In this document: positions 6,852-14,459 of the stretch, in pieces
How positions within the stretch are numbered: position 1 is the first letter of the stretch
Layout: every line of letters begins with the position of its first letter
From: Acidobacteriota bacterium
GTDB taxonomy: Bacteria; Acidobacteriota; Thermoanaerobaculia; Multivoradales; JAHEKO01
Direction of reading: 5' to 3'
NCBI GenBank assembly: GCA_006227875.1
Contig: SBFI01000134.1
Span: forward strand, 1-14,747
DNA length: 14,747 bases
Notes under the pieces: generated by a model
Databases searched by the model: none
The model's input: only the letters and a program-made list of their open reading frames with translations
What the model was told of the DNA's origin: nothing
Translations under genes and position numbers: made by a program

Positions 6852-6879
6852 ACCCCGTTCACCGGTGAAGAACGGGGGT
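6852..6879. terminator. Hairpin between convergent genes
   Basis: CCCCGTTC (6853-6860) pairs with GAACGGGG (6870-6877) around a 9-nt loop, in the 41-bp gap between two converging genes. The inner arms and loop themselves contain a perfect 12-bp palindrome TTCACCGGTGAA (6858-6869), which gives an alternative fold. There is no T-run on either strand, so if it stops transcription it is likely a weak or bidirectional roadblock rather than a canonical terminator. It ends at the first base of the ATL stop codon. Confidence 0.55.
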
Positions 6880-7247
6880 CAGCTGTTTCGGGAGAGCTGA
6901 ATGGTGTCCTTTAGAGAGGGCTCCCAGCGCTCCCGTTCCAGATCCACCCGACCACGCTCGTCGAAGACGACACCCTCCTCCTCCAACAGGTGCCGCTGGA
7001 AGTTGTCCCAACCGGCCTCCGCCCGCAAGCTGACTTCACCTTTGGCGTTGATCACCCGGTGCCAGGGCACGTTCGATCCCTCCTTCAGTGCATGGAGGGC
7101 GTAGCCGACTTGTCGTGCGTGCCCGGGCAGGCCGGCGAGAGCGGCTACCTGTCCGTAGGTCGCCACACGTCCCACGGGGATTTGTCGCACGACGGCATAG
7201 ATCCGCTCGTAGCTCTCATGGCGTGGGCTCTCGGAAGCCACGGGCAC
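6879..7247 (-). CDS. Alkyltransferase-like (ATL) DNA-binding protein, MGMT family without the catalytic Cys
   Basis: A 122-residue protein with the DNA-binding domain of O6-alkylguanine-DNA alkyltransferases: VVRQIPVGRVATYGQVAALAG (residues 19-39, with Y31), the Arg that replaces the flipped base (R45 in ARQVGYAL) and PWHRVI at 61-66. In true MGMT/Ogt enzymes this last motif is PCHRV, with Cys as alkyl acceptor; here it is W62. That Cys-to-Trp change defines ATL proteins (E. coli YbaZ, yeast Atl1), which bind O6-alkylguanine and hand the lesion to nucleotide excision repair without removing the alkyl group. The start is GTG (7245-7247); a second GTG two codons later is possible and no in-frame ATG exists nearby. 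It lies 12 bp after the nucleoside-transporter stop, so it is probably the second gene of that transcript. The C-terminal 20 residues extend past the usual core. Confidence 0.9.
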   Translation of the reverse strand: MPVASESPRHESYERIYAVVRQIPVGRVATYGQVAALAGLPGHARQVGYALHALKEGSNVPWHRVINAKGEVSLRAEAGWDNFQRHLLEEEGVVFDERGRVDLERERWEPSLKDTIQLSRNS

Positions 7248-7259
7248 CTTTGGCTCTAC

Positions 7260-8882
7260 TCAGAGAAGCAGGCCGGCGATGGTCGCCGTCATGAACGACG
7301 CCAGGGCGCCACCGAACATCGCCTTGAGTCCGACTTTGGCGAGGTCCGCCTTTCGTTCCGGCGCGATGGCACTGATGCCCCCGATCTGGATGCCGATCGA
7401 GGAGAAGTTGGCAAAGCCGCAGAGGGCGTAGGTGGAGATGATCATGGCGCGTTCGCTCAACAGCCCCTCCCGAATATAGTCACCGAGAGTGCCGTAAGCC
7501 ACAAACTCGTTGAGCGACAGCTTGACGCCGAGCAAGTTACCGACCAGGGCGGCGTCTTTCCAGGGAACCCCCATCGACCAGGCAACCGGTCGCAATACGG
7601 TGCCAAAGAAGGTCTGGAGAGAGCCCGGGAAGATGCCGGCGTACTCACCGGTCACCGGTGACATGCCGGTGGCCGCATAGGCAACGTAGGCCCCTTCTCG
7701 CCAACGTCCATCCACGATCGAATCCACAAAGCTCAACATCACGTCGATCACGGCGATCAGCGCGATAAAGCCGATGAGCATGGCACCCACGTTGACCGCC
7801 AGCTTGAGGCCATCGGAGATGCCGTTGGCGGCGGCTTCGATGGCATTGCCGCCCACCTCGATATCCGGCAATTTGACGTCACCGGCCGTCTGCGAGTGCT
7901 CCTTCTCCGGATAGATGATCTTGCCGATGACGAGCGCTGCGGGCGCGGACATCACCGTCGCCGCCACCAGGTGTCCGGCGGGGACCCCCATGGCGATGTA
8001 GCCCGCCAGGACACCACCAGCGATGGTGGCGAAGCCCCCCACCATGATCGTCAACAGCTCCGATTTGGTCATGCCGTCGAGAAACGGGCGGATCAGCAGC
8101 GGGGCTTCGGTCTGGCCGACAAAGACGTTGGCACTACACGAGAGGGTCTCGGCACCGCTGGTGCCAATGGTCCAGCGCATAAAGCGGCTCAGCGCCTCGA
8201 TAACCTTCTGCATGATGCCCAGGTAATAGAGAACCCCCATAAAACCACCAAAGAAGATGATGGTTGGCAGCACCTTGAAGGCGAATTGCATGCCGAATCC
8301 GGGCCAGGCGGCGTCCGGGCCGGGGAAGAAGTACTGGCCATCGGCGAGATTGCCAAAGAGAAATCTGGCGCCGTAGTCGGAGAGATTGAGAAACCCCGCC
8401 ACTTTGGCGCTGAATTGCTGAAAGATCTCTTGACCGTGGATGCCGCGGGTGATGAACCAGGTCACGCCCAGAACGACAAACAGAGCCGCCAAATAGCTCT
8501 GCGCGGCAGGAGAGAAACGGAACTTGCTGTTGACGAGCATCAACACCACCAAAACGGCGAGCCCGATCGACTGTGCCTGAGGCGGCAGCAGATAGAGGAG
8601 GTAACCGACAGCCAGGGCCGCCGGCACCAGGCCGACAGACCATTTCCAGCCGCCCCCGAGGCCGGCCTTCTGGTGCTCCAAGATGTAGAGCACGATCAGG
8701 AGACCGAGCAGCGTCATCCCGACAAAACTCCACACGTCGGATCGGAGAATGATGAGAGCCAGGACGAACTGCAGACCGAGGCCCCAGAGGACCGGCCGGA
8801 GGTTCACCTCCTTCCGGTAGTAGGACATCGCCCAGGCGATGCCCAGAAGCACCACAAGTCCCAAGACACTTACGAGGTGCAT
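7260..8882 (-). CDS. CNT-family concentrative nucleoside transporter (NupC-like), enlarged
   Basis: A cation-coupled nucleoside importer of the inner membrane. Family motifs are clear: SANVFVGQTEAPLLIRP at about 250-266 (the G-Q-T-E-A-P substrate motif, closer to animal-type CNTs than to E. coli NupC's GQSE), NLLGVKLSLNEFVAY at 459-473 (with the N-E-F ligand motif) and ALCGFANFSSIGIQIGG at 486-502. E. coli NupC has about 400 residues; this has 540. The extra stretch, about residues 50-145, lies between the first two helices and the family core and contains about three more hydrophobic segments (GMTLLGLLIVLYIL, VGLVPAALAVGYLLYL, AVLVVLMLV). Residues 330-355 form a hydrophilic loop. The ATG (8880-8882) has a strong purine-rich ribosome site (GGGGGAGGAGAC) just upstream. 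The ATL gene follows. Which nucleosides it carries is not determined. Confidence 0.92.
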   Translation of the reverse strand: MHLVSVLGLVVLLGIAWAMSYYRKEVNLRPVLWGLGLQFVLALIILRSDVWSFVGMTLLGLLIVLYILEHQKAGLGGGWKWSVGLVPAALAVGYLLYLLPPQAQSIGLAVLVVLMLVNSKFRFSPAAQSYLAALFVVLGVTWFITRGIHGQEIFQQFSAKVAGFLNLSDYGARFLFGNLADGQYFFPGPDAAWPGFGMQFAFKVLPTIIFFGGFMGVLYYLGIMQKVIEALSRFMRWTIGTSGAETLSCSANVFVGQTEAPLLIRPFLDGMTKSELLTIMVGGFATIAGGVLAGYIAMGVPAGHLVAATVMSAPAALVIGKIIYPEKEHSQTAGDVKLPDIEVGGNAIEAAANGISDGLKLAVNVGAMLIGFIALIAVIDVMLSFVDSIVDGRWREGAYVAYAATGMSPVTGEYAGIFPGSLQTFFGTVLRPVAWSMGVPWKDAALVGNLLGVKLSLNEFVAYGTLGDYIREGLLSERAMIISTYALCGFANFSSIGIQIGGISAIAPERKADLAKVGLKAMFGGALASFMTATIAGLLL

Positions 8883-8986
8883 GTCTCCTCCCCCCTCGTC
8901 GAATCCGATTTCAGTCTGGGCGCGATCCTATCAGGCCGTGATATGGAGCACAGTCACGGTCGACCCCCTGTGGTAGCGTTTTGCAA

Positions 8987-9958
8987 ATGAGCGAAGCGGA
9001 GAGAAGCGGGCCCCGGCCGGTCGAGGCCGGCTCCGTCCATGTGGTGATCGGTTGCAGCGGACCGGTGGGAATCGAGCTCATGCACCAACTCACCGCACAG
9101 GGCAAGAAGGTTCGAGGTGTCTGCCGAAGTGGCAAATCCGAAGCTCCGGAGGGGGCGGAGATAATTGCCGGGGACATCGCCGTATCGGAAGAATCCGCGC
9201 CGCTGTGTCGCGGTGCAGGTGTCGTCTACTCGTGTGTGGGTGTCGACTACAGCGAGTGGATGGAGCAATGGCCGTGGATCGTCAACGGTCTGATCGACGG
9301 CGCCGGTACCTCGGGTGCCAAGTTGATCTTCGCCGATAACCTGTACAGCTATGGCCCCCAGGACGGACCGCTGACCGAGGACATTCCACTGACCCGCTTT
9401 GGCAGAAAGCCGGCGTTGCGCTCCCGCATCACCGAGGAGCTTCTGGGGGTGAACATCTCCGGCCGCGTCCGGACCGCATTGGTTCGAGCCTCGGATTTCT
9501 ACGGACCGCGAACACGCAACGCCATGCTGGGCGAGCGCGTTTTCCCCATGGCGCTGGCCGGCAAGCCGGCCCAGCTGCTGGGGAATATCGACCAGCCCCA
9601 CACCTATACCTACGTTCCCGACTTCGCACGCGCCCTGATCCGGGTCGGCGAGGACGACAGTGCGCTGAATCAGATCTGGCATGTCCCCAGCGCGCCGGCC
9701 CGCACCACCCGTCAGGTAGTGGAGACGATCTACAAGCTTGCCGGCCAACGGCCGCGGATGCGGGTCATGCCCAACTGGCTGCTGACGGCGATGGGCTCGT
9801 TCAATCCCCTGTTCGGTGAGCTGCGGGAGATGAGCTTTGTCTGGGATCGGCCCTACATCGTCAACCACGACAAGTTCGTCCAGCACTTCGGCGACGATTG
9901 GACACCGCTGGACGAAGGGCTCGAAGCCACGCTGAATTGGTACCGCGAGAACTCCTAG
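8987..9958 (+). CDS. NAD-dependent epimerase/dehydratase-family protein (atypical extended SDR)
   Basis: A 323-residue Rossmann-fold protein of the extended SDR type. The dinucleotide site is VVIGCSGPVGIEL (G22-x2-G25-x2-G28), followed by R44 in a VRGVCRSG strand, GDIAVSE (about 62-68) and VVYSCVGVDY. The conserved NLYSYGP block is at about 118-124. In normal members a YxxxK pair follows; here the matching stretch reads RFGRKPALRSRITEELL with no Tyr, so the standard acid-base pair seems missing. The substrate half is recognisable (RASDFYGP, NIDQPHTYTYVPDFARAL). This favours a non-redox, regulatory or unusual reductase role (inference). ATG 8987 is preferred; an in-frame TTG lies at 8981 and no good ribosome site is seen for either. 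It is divergent from the transporter (104 bp gap, no clear promoter boxes) and its stop is one base from the stop of the converging M20 gene. Confidence 0.85.
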   Translation: MSEAERSGPRPVEAGSVHVVIGCSGPVGIELMHQLTAQGKKVRGVCRSGKSEAPEGAEIIAGDIAVSEESAPLCRGAGVVYSCVGVDYSEWMEQWPWIVNGLIDGAGTSGAKLIFADNLYSYGPQDGPLTEDIPLTRFGRKPALRSRITEELLGVNISGRVRTALVRASDFYGPRTRNAMLGERVFPMALAGKPAQLLGNIDQPHTYTYVPDFARALIRVGEDDSALNQIWHVPSAPARTTRQVVETIYKLAGQRPRMRVMPNWLLTAMGSFNPLFGELREMSFVWDRPYIVNHDKFVQHFGDDWTPLDEGLEATLNWYRENS

Positions 9959-9959
9959 C

Positions 9960-11129
9960 CTAGGTTCTCAGCTCGAGCGGCGGCGACGCCAGCAGCAGTG
10001 TCAGCAGCGCCCCGCGCTCGATCAACCGATCCATCTCGATGAACTCGTGTGCGGCATGGGCACCTCCACCGACGGCACCCAACCCGTCCAGAGTCGGCGC
10101 GTAGAGGCTGGTCAGATTGCCGTCTGAGCCGCCACCGGCCAGACATTCCTCGAGCTCCAGACCCAACTCCCGTCCCACCTCCCTCGCCACCTCCCAGAGC
10201 ATACGATTGCGCGGTGTGCGCTCCAGGGGCGGGGTGCGGACACCGCCTTCGACTTCGATCTTGGTTCTCGGTGTCTCCGGTTGGAGACCGTGAATCGTCT
10301 CTTCGATCGCCCGCGCCTGCTCCATGGACATGACCCGCACATCCGCCACGGCACTGCTCTCGGGCGCCACCACATTGGGTCGGACGCCACCGTCGATAGT
10401 GCCCACGTTCACCGTGATCCCCCGATCGGGATCGTTGAGCGCAAAGAGCCTCTGCACGATCCTGGACAGCTCCAATATGGCGCTTGCCCCCGCCTCTGGC
10501 TCCAGCCCCGCATGGGCCGCCTTCCCTCGCACGCGGATGGTGAATTGCCCAACCCCTTTGCGTAGAGTCTTGAGTTTGCCCTCGGGACCCATCGACGGCT
10601 CCAGCACGAAGACCCGATTGGCCGTCTTTGCCAGGCGCGCAAGAATCGGCTTGGACTCGTGGCTGCCGATCTCTTCATCCGAATTGATAAACACCACCGG
10701 TGTGACCGCGGGCTCCAACCGACATTCCCGTAGGGCACGAATGGCGCCGATCATCAACGCCAGACCGGCCTTCATGTCATAGATTCCCGGGCCGGTCATC
10801 CTTCCCGAGCGGATGGTGACCGGCATCGTCTCGATGGTTCCGACCGGCCAAACGGTGTCGCAGTGTCCCAGCATGACCTGAACCGGCCCGCCCCTGGCTC
10901 GGCGGTGGGGAGTCGCCAGCAGGTGGCCTCCGGTCTTCGTGCCCGCAATTTTGCGCACGCGAAAGCCGAGGTCCTCCAACTCATCGGTCATGAGTTGGAG
11001 GACCGCTGTCTGGGATTCGGGAATCTGAGAGGGCGACTCTGCTCTGACCAGGCTTTCCAGAAACCGGAATGTCGACCTGCGGTCGGCCTGCAAGAACGAA
11101 AAGACTCTCTTGGCCCGCTCCGAAACCAT
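9960..11129 (-). CDS. M20-family zinc metallopeptidase (carboxypeptidase G2-like)
   Basis: A 389-residue cytoplasmic peptidase or amidase with two co-catalytic metal ions. All expected residues of the carboxypeptidase G2 pattern are present: H89 in GHCDTV, D118 in GPGIYDMKAG, catalytic E152 and bridging E153 in NSDEEIGS, E177 in VFVLEPS and H361 in AHAAHEF. The dimerisation domain lies at about 193-305 (GKAAHAGLEPEAGASA, with H206 and E210). GGGSDGN at 332-338 is also typical. There is no signal peptide, so it acts in the cytoplasm on imported peptides, N-acyl amino acids or folate-type conjugates; which cannot be told. The start ATG is 9 bp after the stop of the flavin reductase gene, has a weak ribosome site, and is probably translated from the same transcript. 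Confidence 0.93.
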   Translation of the reverse strand: MVSERAKRVFSFLQADRRSTFRFLESLVRAESPSQIPESQTAVLQLMTDELEDLGFRVRKIAGTKTGGHLLATPHRRARGGPVQVMLGHCDTVWPVGTIETMPVTIRSGRMTGPGIYDMKAGLALMIGAIRALRECRLEPAVTPVVFINSDEEIGSHESKPILARLAKTANRVFVLEPSMGPEGKLKTLRKGVGQFTIRVRGKAAHAGLEPEAGASAILELSRIVQRLFALNDPDRGITVNVGTIDGGVRPNVVAPESSAVADVRVMSMEQARAIEETIHGLQPETPRTKIEVEGGVRTPPLERTPRNRMLWEVAREVGRELGLELEECLAGGGSDGNLTSLYAPTLDGLGAVGGGAHAAHEFIEMDRLIERGALLTLLLASPPLELRT

Positions 11130-11138
11130 GGACTCGGT

Positions 11139-11747
11139 CTAGCGGCTAAAGCCCTCGGGGAGGGGAAACGAGTGCGTATCCCGGACCGCGGCAAAGCGGT
11201 GAGGGCTCAGGTAGGCGAGCACCGGGCAGTCCCTCACCACATCCTGATCGTCGCGATCCTCCCGCCGTGCCGCATCGGGATGCACATGGGCGGCCAGAAC
11301 CTTGCCGACGACGAGACTGTTGACCCCGAAATCGTCGACGATGCGATCGAGCTGGCACTCCAGATAGACATATGAGTCTCTCAACAGCACGCCTTCGAAG
11401 AGCCGAGCCGGAATGGTGGGTAGCGACTTCAGCGTTGCCTTGGAGCCATCGTCACACCGGGGCGATGCCGCCAAACCGGCCATCACGACCTGGTCGGGCC
11501 GTGGATAGCTGACGGTGAAGGCCTTTTCTCTTTGCGCGTTTCGATAGGTGGCATGTTTTGGGGTACAGACAAAAGAGAAGTAGTTCTGCCAACCGAGGGG
11601 CCCGGCCATGTGCTTGGGTGCCAGGTCGAAGTCGCCATTCACCTCCCGTGTGCCGATGACGACCAGAGGGGCAACCCAGAAGAAGCGATCCCAGATCGGG
11701 TGATGAGTCCCCAGAGGAACCAACTCTGCATAGGGGTCTTCGGTCAT
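11139..11747 (-). CDS. Flavin reductase family protein (FMN-binding split barrel)
   Basis: A 202-residue soluble protein of the flavin-reductase-like split-barrel fold. Visible features are RFFWVAPLVVIGTRE followed by DFDLAPKHMAGPLGWQNYFSF, the position where family members carry N-x-A-P-x-S and bind FMN, then REKAFTVSYPRPDQV, LFEGVLLRDSYVYLECQL (the conserved L-x-x-x-V-x-x-E strand) and FGVNSLVVGKVLAAHVHP (V-G-x-V-x-x-x-H). Such proteins either supply reduced flavin to monooxygenases or act as FMN oxidoreductases themselves. No monooxygenase is adjacent. The ribosome site AGGAGGAGGGAAG directly before the ATG is strong. A 52-bp gap separates it from the aminopeptidase gene upstream and 9 bp from the M20 gene downstream, so it is inside a same-strand run of four genes. 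Confidence 0.82.
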   Translation of the reverse strand: MTEDPYAELVPLGTHHPIWDRFFWVAPLVVIGTREVNGDFDLAPKHMAGPLGWQNYFSFVCTPKHATYRNAQREKAFTVSYPRPDQVVMAGLAASPRCDDGSKATLKSLPTIPARLFEGVLLRDSYVYLECQLDRIVDDFGVNSLVVGKVLAAHVHPDAARREDRDDQDVVRDCPVLAYLSPHRFAAVRDTHSFPLPEGFSR

Positions 11748-11799
11748 CTTCCCTCCTCCTGGACGCCGAATTCGAAGCGGGTGAGACCTGCAAAGTGTA

Positions 11800-12897
11800 T
11801 CAAGAGCCTGAATTCACTCCGGGCTCGGAGAGCTCTTGCAGCCGCGCTCGTCGATCTGCCTTATCCAACTTGCCGAGCGCAGCCGCCTGCTCGTAGAAGA
11901 GGCTCAGATCACCACCGGCCCGGGCAAGAAGGGTCTCGAAGGCCGGCACGAGATCGTAGTAGGCCCCAAGAGAGGCCAGACGGGCGTTGTTGAGGCCATC
12001 GCCAAACCACGCACCGTAGCGGGACGGCTCACCCCAGGAGGTCTCGAGATCACGGTAGGCCTCGCGCAGCTCATCGAACAGCTCTTCCTTGCGTATCCGT
12101 TTCCACGCCTCCGACTCCTCCCGCGAGTAGACCGCCGCCAGCCTCTCCCGGTACCTTCGTACCAGATCCGCGATCTCGATCTGTCTTTGCTTGGCGATGC
12201 GGTAGGCGGGCGGCGCGTCGTTCCGACCGTCCTGGAGCAGCCACCGCCGGACACCTTCGAGCTCGACCACGGTGGCAAAGGACTCGTTGAACGTGGTGTC
12301 GTCTTTGACGTAGAGCCGCTGATGCGCCAACTCGTGAAAGACGAGACCCGCCAGCTCGGCTTCCGGATAGTCGACAAATGAGCTCAGAACCGGATCGGAG
12401 AACCACCCCAGGGTCGAGAAGGCCGCCGCCCCCCCGACGTCGGTTTCCAGCCCCTTGCGTCCCAGCTTCTCGGCAAATCGCTCCGCCTTTTCGCGCGAGA
12501 AGTACCCACGATAGGAAACACACCCCGCGATGAGAAAACACCACTCGACCGGCTCCACCGAGAGCTCCTCGGCGGCGACCACGGTCCAGACGGCATACGG
12601 CCGGTCGATATCGACATAGCTGCGGTAGCTGCCGCCGAGCGGGAGAGTCAGGTGCTGGCCGGCAAACTCGCGGATATCGAGGACGAGCTCCAGCCGTTCT
12701 CGCAGCTCGGGAGATGTGGTCGGGTCCGCCAGCAGCGACTCGATCGATCTCCTCCGGGTGAGGATGCCGAGACCACCCTTGATCGAGTGCGAGTAGTAGC
12801 CGAGGCTGGTGCAGCCGGCGAGCAGCAACGTCAACAGCAGGGATGCCCCCAGGAGCGAGACCCTAGGGCGAAGAGCCCGCTTCGAAGCCAATGACAT
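11800..12897 (-). CDS. Predicted zinc aminopeptidase lipoprotein (PF10023-type)
   Basis: A 365-residue lipoprotein. The signal ends in LLLAGC with the lipid-bearing Cys at residue 29, followed by T-S-L-G-Y-Y, so the protein is anchored in a membrane facing the periplasm. It matches the family of predicted aminopeptidases (COG4324): the GYYSHSIKGGLGIL start, CVSYRGYF near 126-133, TLGWFSDPVLSSF at 162-174, the zinc motif H188-E-L-A-H192 and NESFA at 204-208, where E205 is the likely third zinc ligand. The C-terminal half is helical and charged. The family name is prediction-based and activity has been little tested. ATG 12895-12897 lies inside the end of the upstream DUF6174 gene, a 35-bp overlap, with a modest GAGTGGA ribosome site; no later start keeps the signal peptide. 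Confidence 0.88.
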   Translation of the reverse strand: MSLASKRALRPRVSLLGASLLLTLLLAGCTSLGYYSHSIKGGLGILTRRRSIESLLADPTTSPELRERLELVLDIREFAGQHLTLPLGGSYRSYVDIDRPYAVWTVVAAEELSVEPVEWCFLIAGCVSYRGYFSREKAERFAEKLGRKGLETDVGGAAAFSTLGWFSDPVLSSFVDYPEAELAGLVFHELAHQRLYVKDDTTFNESFATVVELEGVRRWLLQDGRNDAPPAYRIAKQRQIEIADLVRRYRERLAAVYSREESEAWKRIRKEELFDELREAYRDLETSWGEPSRYGAWFGDGLNNARLASLGAYYDLVPAFETLLARAGGDLSLFYEQAAALGKLDKADRRARLQELSEPGVNSGS

Positions 12898-13360
12898 TCC
12901 ACTCGATGCTCTGTTGTCTCCCCAGGACGTGCCGCAGGAAGTGGGAGGGGAAACCCATATCGGGGTCGAAGCGGGCCCGCAGGATCACTTCCGAGACACC
13001 GGACCCGTAGGCCTGCCGTGGGTCACTTGCGTTGGCGAGCTCGGTGGCAAGGAAATCGAACAGACCTTCGACGCTCCAGTACTCCCAGGCCGAGCGTGAA
13101 GCGTCGCGACCCCCGGTAGTCATCTCCACCACTTCGCCCTCCCGCACCACGATGCGGTGTGTGGCCCCAACCGCGCCTTTGGTCTCCACCTCCAGCACAT
13201 AGCTCACCGGACCCTCTTGCTGCCACCGACGCCGGGCTTCGTCGAGCCTGTCGGTCGTCAGAGTCTCCGAGGGCTCTCGGAGCACCAGGAATCCGATCAC
13301 GAGTCCCAGGGTCAGACCCAGGACCGACCAGAGTAGCCGTCGGCGGTTGATTGTTTCCAT
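12863..13360 (-). CDS. DUF6174-like membrane-anchored or exported protein
   Basis: A 165-residue protein with an N-terminal Arg-rich start and hydrophobic helix (about residues 9-27), so it is exported or held as a signal anchor facing the periplasm. The rest resembles DUF6174: a RRRWQQEGPVSYVLEVE opening with W46 and Y54, then HRIVVREGEVVEM (the V-x-V-x-x-G-x-V strand pair), a WSVEGLFDFL helix and a Phe/Asp-containing end, RARFDPDMGFPSHF. DUF6174 proteins often hold a ligand or inhibitor-like fold next to other envelope genes but have no established function. The ATG (13358-13360) has only a weak ribosome site. Its 3' end overlaps the aminopeptidase gene by 35 bp, which points to cotranscription and a shared envelope role. 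It is divergent from the M14 gene with only 25 bp between the chosen starts. Confidence 0.7.
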   Translation of the reverse strand: METINRRRLLWSVLGLTLGLVIGFLVLREPSETLTTDRLDEARRRWQQEGPVSYVLEVETKGAVGATHRIVVREGEVVEMTTGGRDASRSAWEYWSVEGLFDFLATELANASDPRQAYGSGVSEVILRARFDPDMGFPSHFLRHVLGRQQSIEWNVIGFEAGSSP

Positions 13361-13385
13361 ATATTCTTCATTCTATGGTGAAACC

Positions 13386-14459
13386 TTGAACCGGCTTCGA
13401 CTTCCCATCGACAGCATCCTCTCGCCCGCTCGGCCCGATCTCCCCGCGGCCGAGAACCTCGGCCGCTCCCGCGAGGGTCGTGAAATCACCGGCTACCGGC
13501 TCGGCCGGGGCTCGTCTCGGGTCAGCTTGATCGGTGGCTGCCACGCCGACGAGCCGGTCGGACCCGAGATGCTGGAGAAGCTCGTCGCCTGGCTGGCCCT
13601 GCAGAAGCCCGGAAGCCCGCCGCTGGCTGAGCTGACCTGGCTCGTGGTGCCGCATGTCAATCCCGACGGTCGCCTCCGCAATGCGGTCTGGAGCGAGACA
13701 CCGATCCCCACCGTCGACCACCAGGGTGTGTCCGACCGCGGCTACGATGTCGTGAGCTACAGTGGCACCGCCATCCGCGAGCTCCCCGGTGACGACATCG
13801 AGTTCGGTTTCCCGCGCTCGCCGGACGACCTGGAGGCAAGACCGGAGAACCGGGCCGTGGCCGAGTTTCTCGAGCAGGCAGCACCCATCCACCTCCACGG
13901 CAGCTTCCACGGCATGGGTTTCGCCACCGGGCCCTGGTTTCTCATCGAGCCGTCATGGATGGAGCGCACAGCCACCATGCGCGACGTTCTCCGCGATCGG
14001 GTCCGGGCCATGGGCTACCGACTCTTCGATGTAGATCGTCGGGGCGAGAAGGGATTCCGCCGCATCGACGAGGGCTTCTCCACCCGCCCCGACTCCGGGG
14101 CGATGCAGTCGTACTTCGAGGAAATCGGTGATCCCGATACCGCAAGGCTCTTCCGGCCGAGCTCAATGGAGTACGCTCGCTCGCTCGGCGGCGATCCCTT
14201 CACCCTGGTCTCGGAGATGCCCCTCTTTCTCCTCCCCGACGAGCAAGATCCCCCAGCCGACGCACCCCCCTTTGGCACCGGCACCGAGGGCCGCAAAGCC
14301 CTCCAGTCCTGGCTCCAGCACCTCATCGCGCGTCACGGCACCGACGAAGCCCGCACCCGGATCGAGCGCCACGGTATCCGCCCCATGCCGCTTCGGGATC
14401 AGATGCGCCTGCAACTCGCCTTCCTGGATGAGGCGCTCCAGGTGATCCTGGAGTCCTGA
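13386..14459 (+). CDS. M14-type zinc carboxypeptidase-like protein
   Basis: A 357-residue protein with the M14 metallocarboxypeptidase pattern: H53-A-D-E56 in GGCHADEPVGPE (the HxxE zinc pair), VVPHVNPDGR at 87-96 (substrate-side N-P-D-G-R), HLHGSFHG at 169-176 (third zinc His, probably H171) and a likely catalytic Glu, E277, in FTLVSEMPLF. No signal peptide or membrane helix is seen, so it should act in the cytoplasm, perhaps on imported peptides or modified amino acids. No ATG is available in frame near the N-terminus. I chose TTG 13386 because GGTGA (13377-13381) sits just upstream and the family-like sequence begins here. An earlier TTG at 13347 would run into the divergent DUF6174 gene. 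A weak hairpin follows the stop codon. Family assignment is good, substrate unknown. Confidence 0.85.
   Translation: MNRLRLPIDSILSPARPDLPAAENLGRSREGREITGYRLGRGSSRVSLIGGCHADEPVGPEMLEKLVAWLALQKPGSPPLAELTWLVVPHVNPDGRLRNAVWSETPIPTVDHQGVSDRGYDVVSYSGTAIRELPGDDIEFGFPRSPDDLEARPENRAVAEFLEQAAPIHLHGSFHGMGFATGPWFLIEPSWMERTATMRDVLRDRVRAMGYRLFDVDRRGEKGFRRIDEGFSTRPDSGAMQSYFEEIGDPDTARLFRPSSMEYARSLGGDPFTLVSEMPLFLLPDEQDPPADAPPFGTGTEGRKALQSWLQHLIARHGTDEARTRIERHGIRPMPLRDQMRLQLAFLDEALQVILES

Noticed and set aside
6879..7247. Active O6-methylguanine-DNA methyltransferase (Ogt/MGMT)
   Set aside because: The acceptor Cys of PCHRV is Trp (PWHRV), so the protein is an ATL and cannot transfer the alkyl group.
7896..8990. 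Long plus-strand open frame (364 codons) opposite the nucleoside transporter
   Set aside because: Its translation is rich in His, Gln, Asp and Glu without any fold-like pattern, while the minus strand encodes clear CNT motifs. It is an antisense shadow of GC-rich coding DNA.
8954..9886. Minus-strand open frame (310 codons) opposite the SDR gene
   Set aside because: The plus frame has a Rossmann motif and family blocks; the antisense product has no recognisable features.
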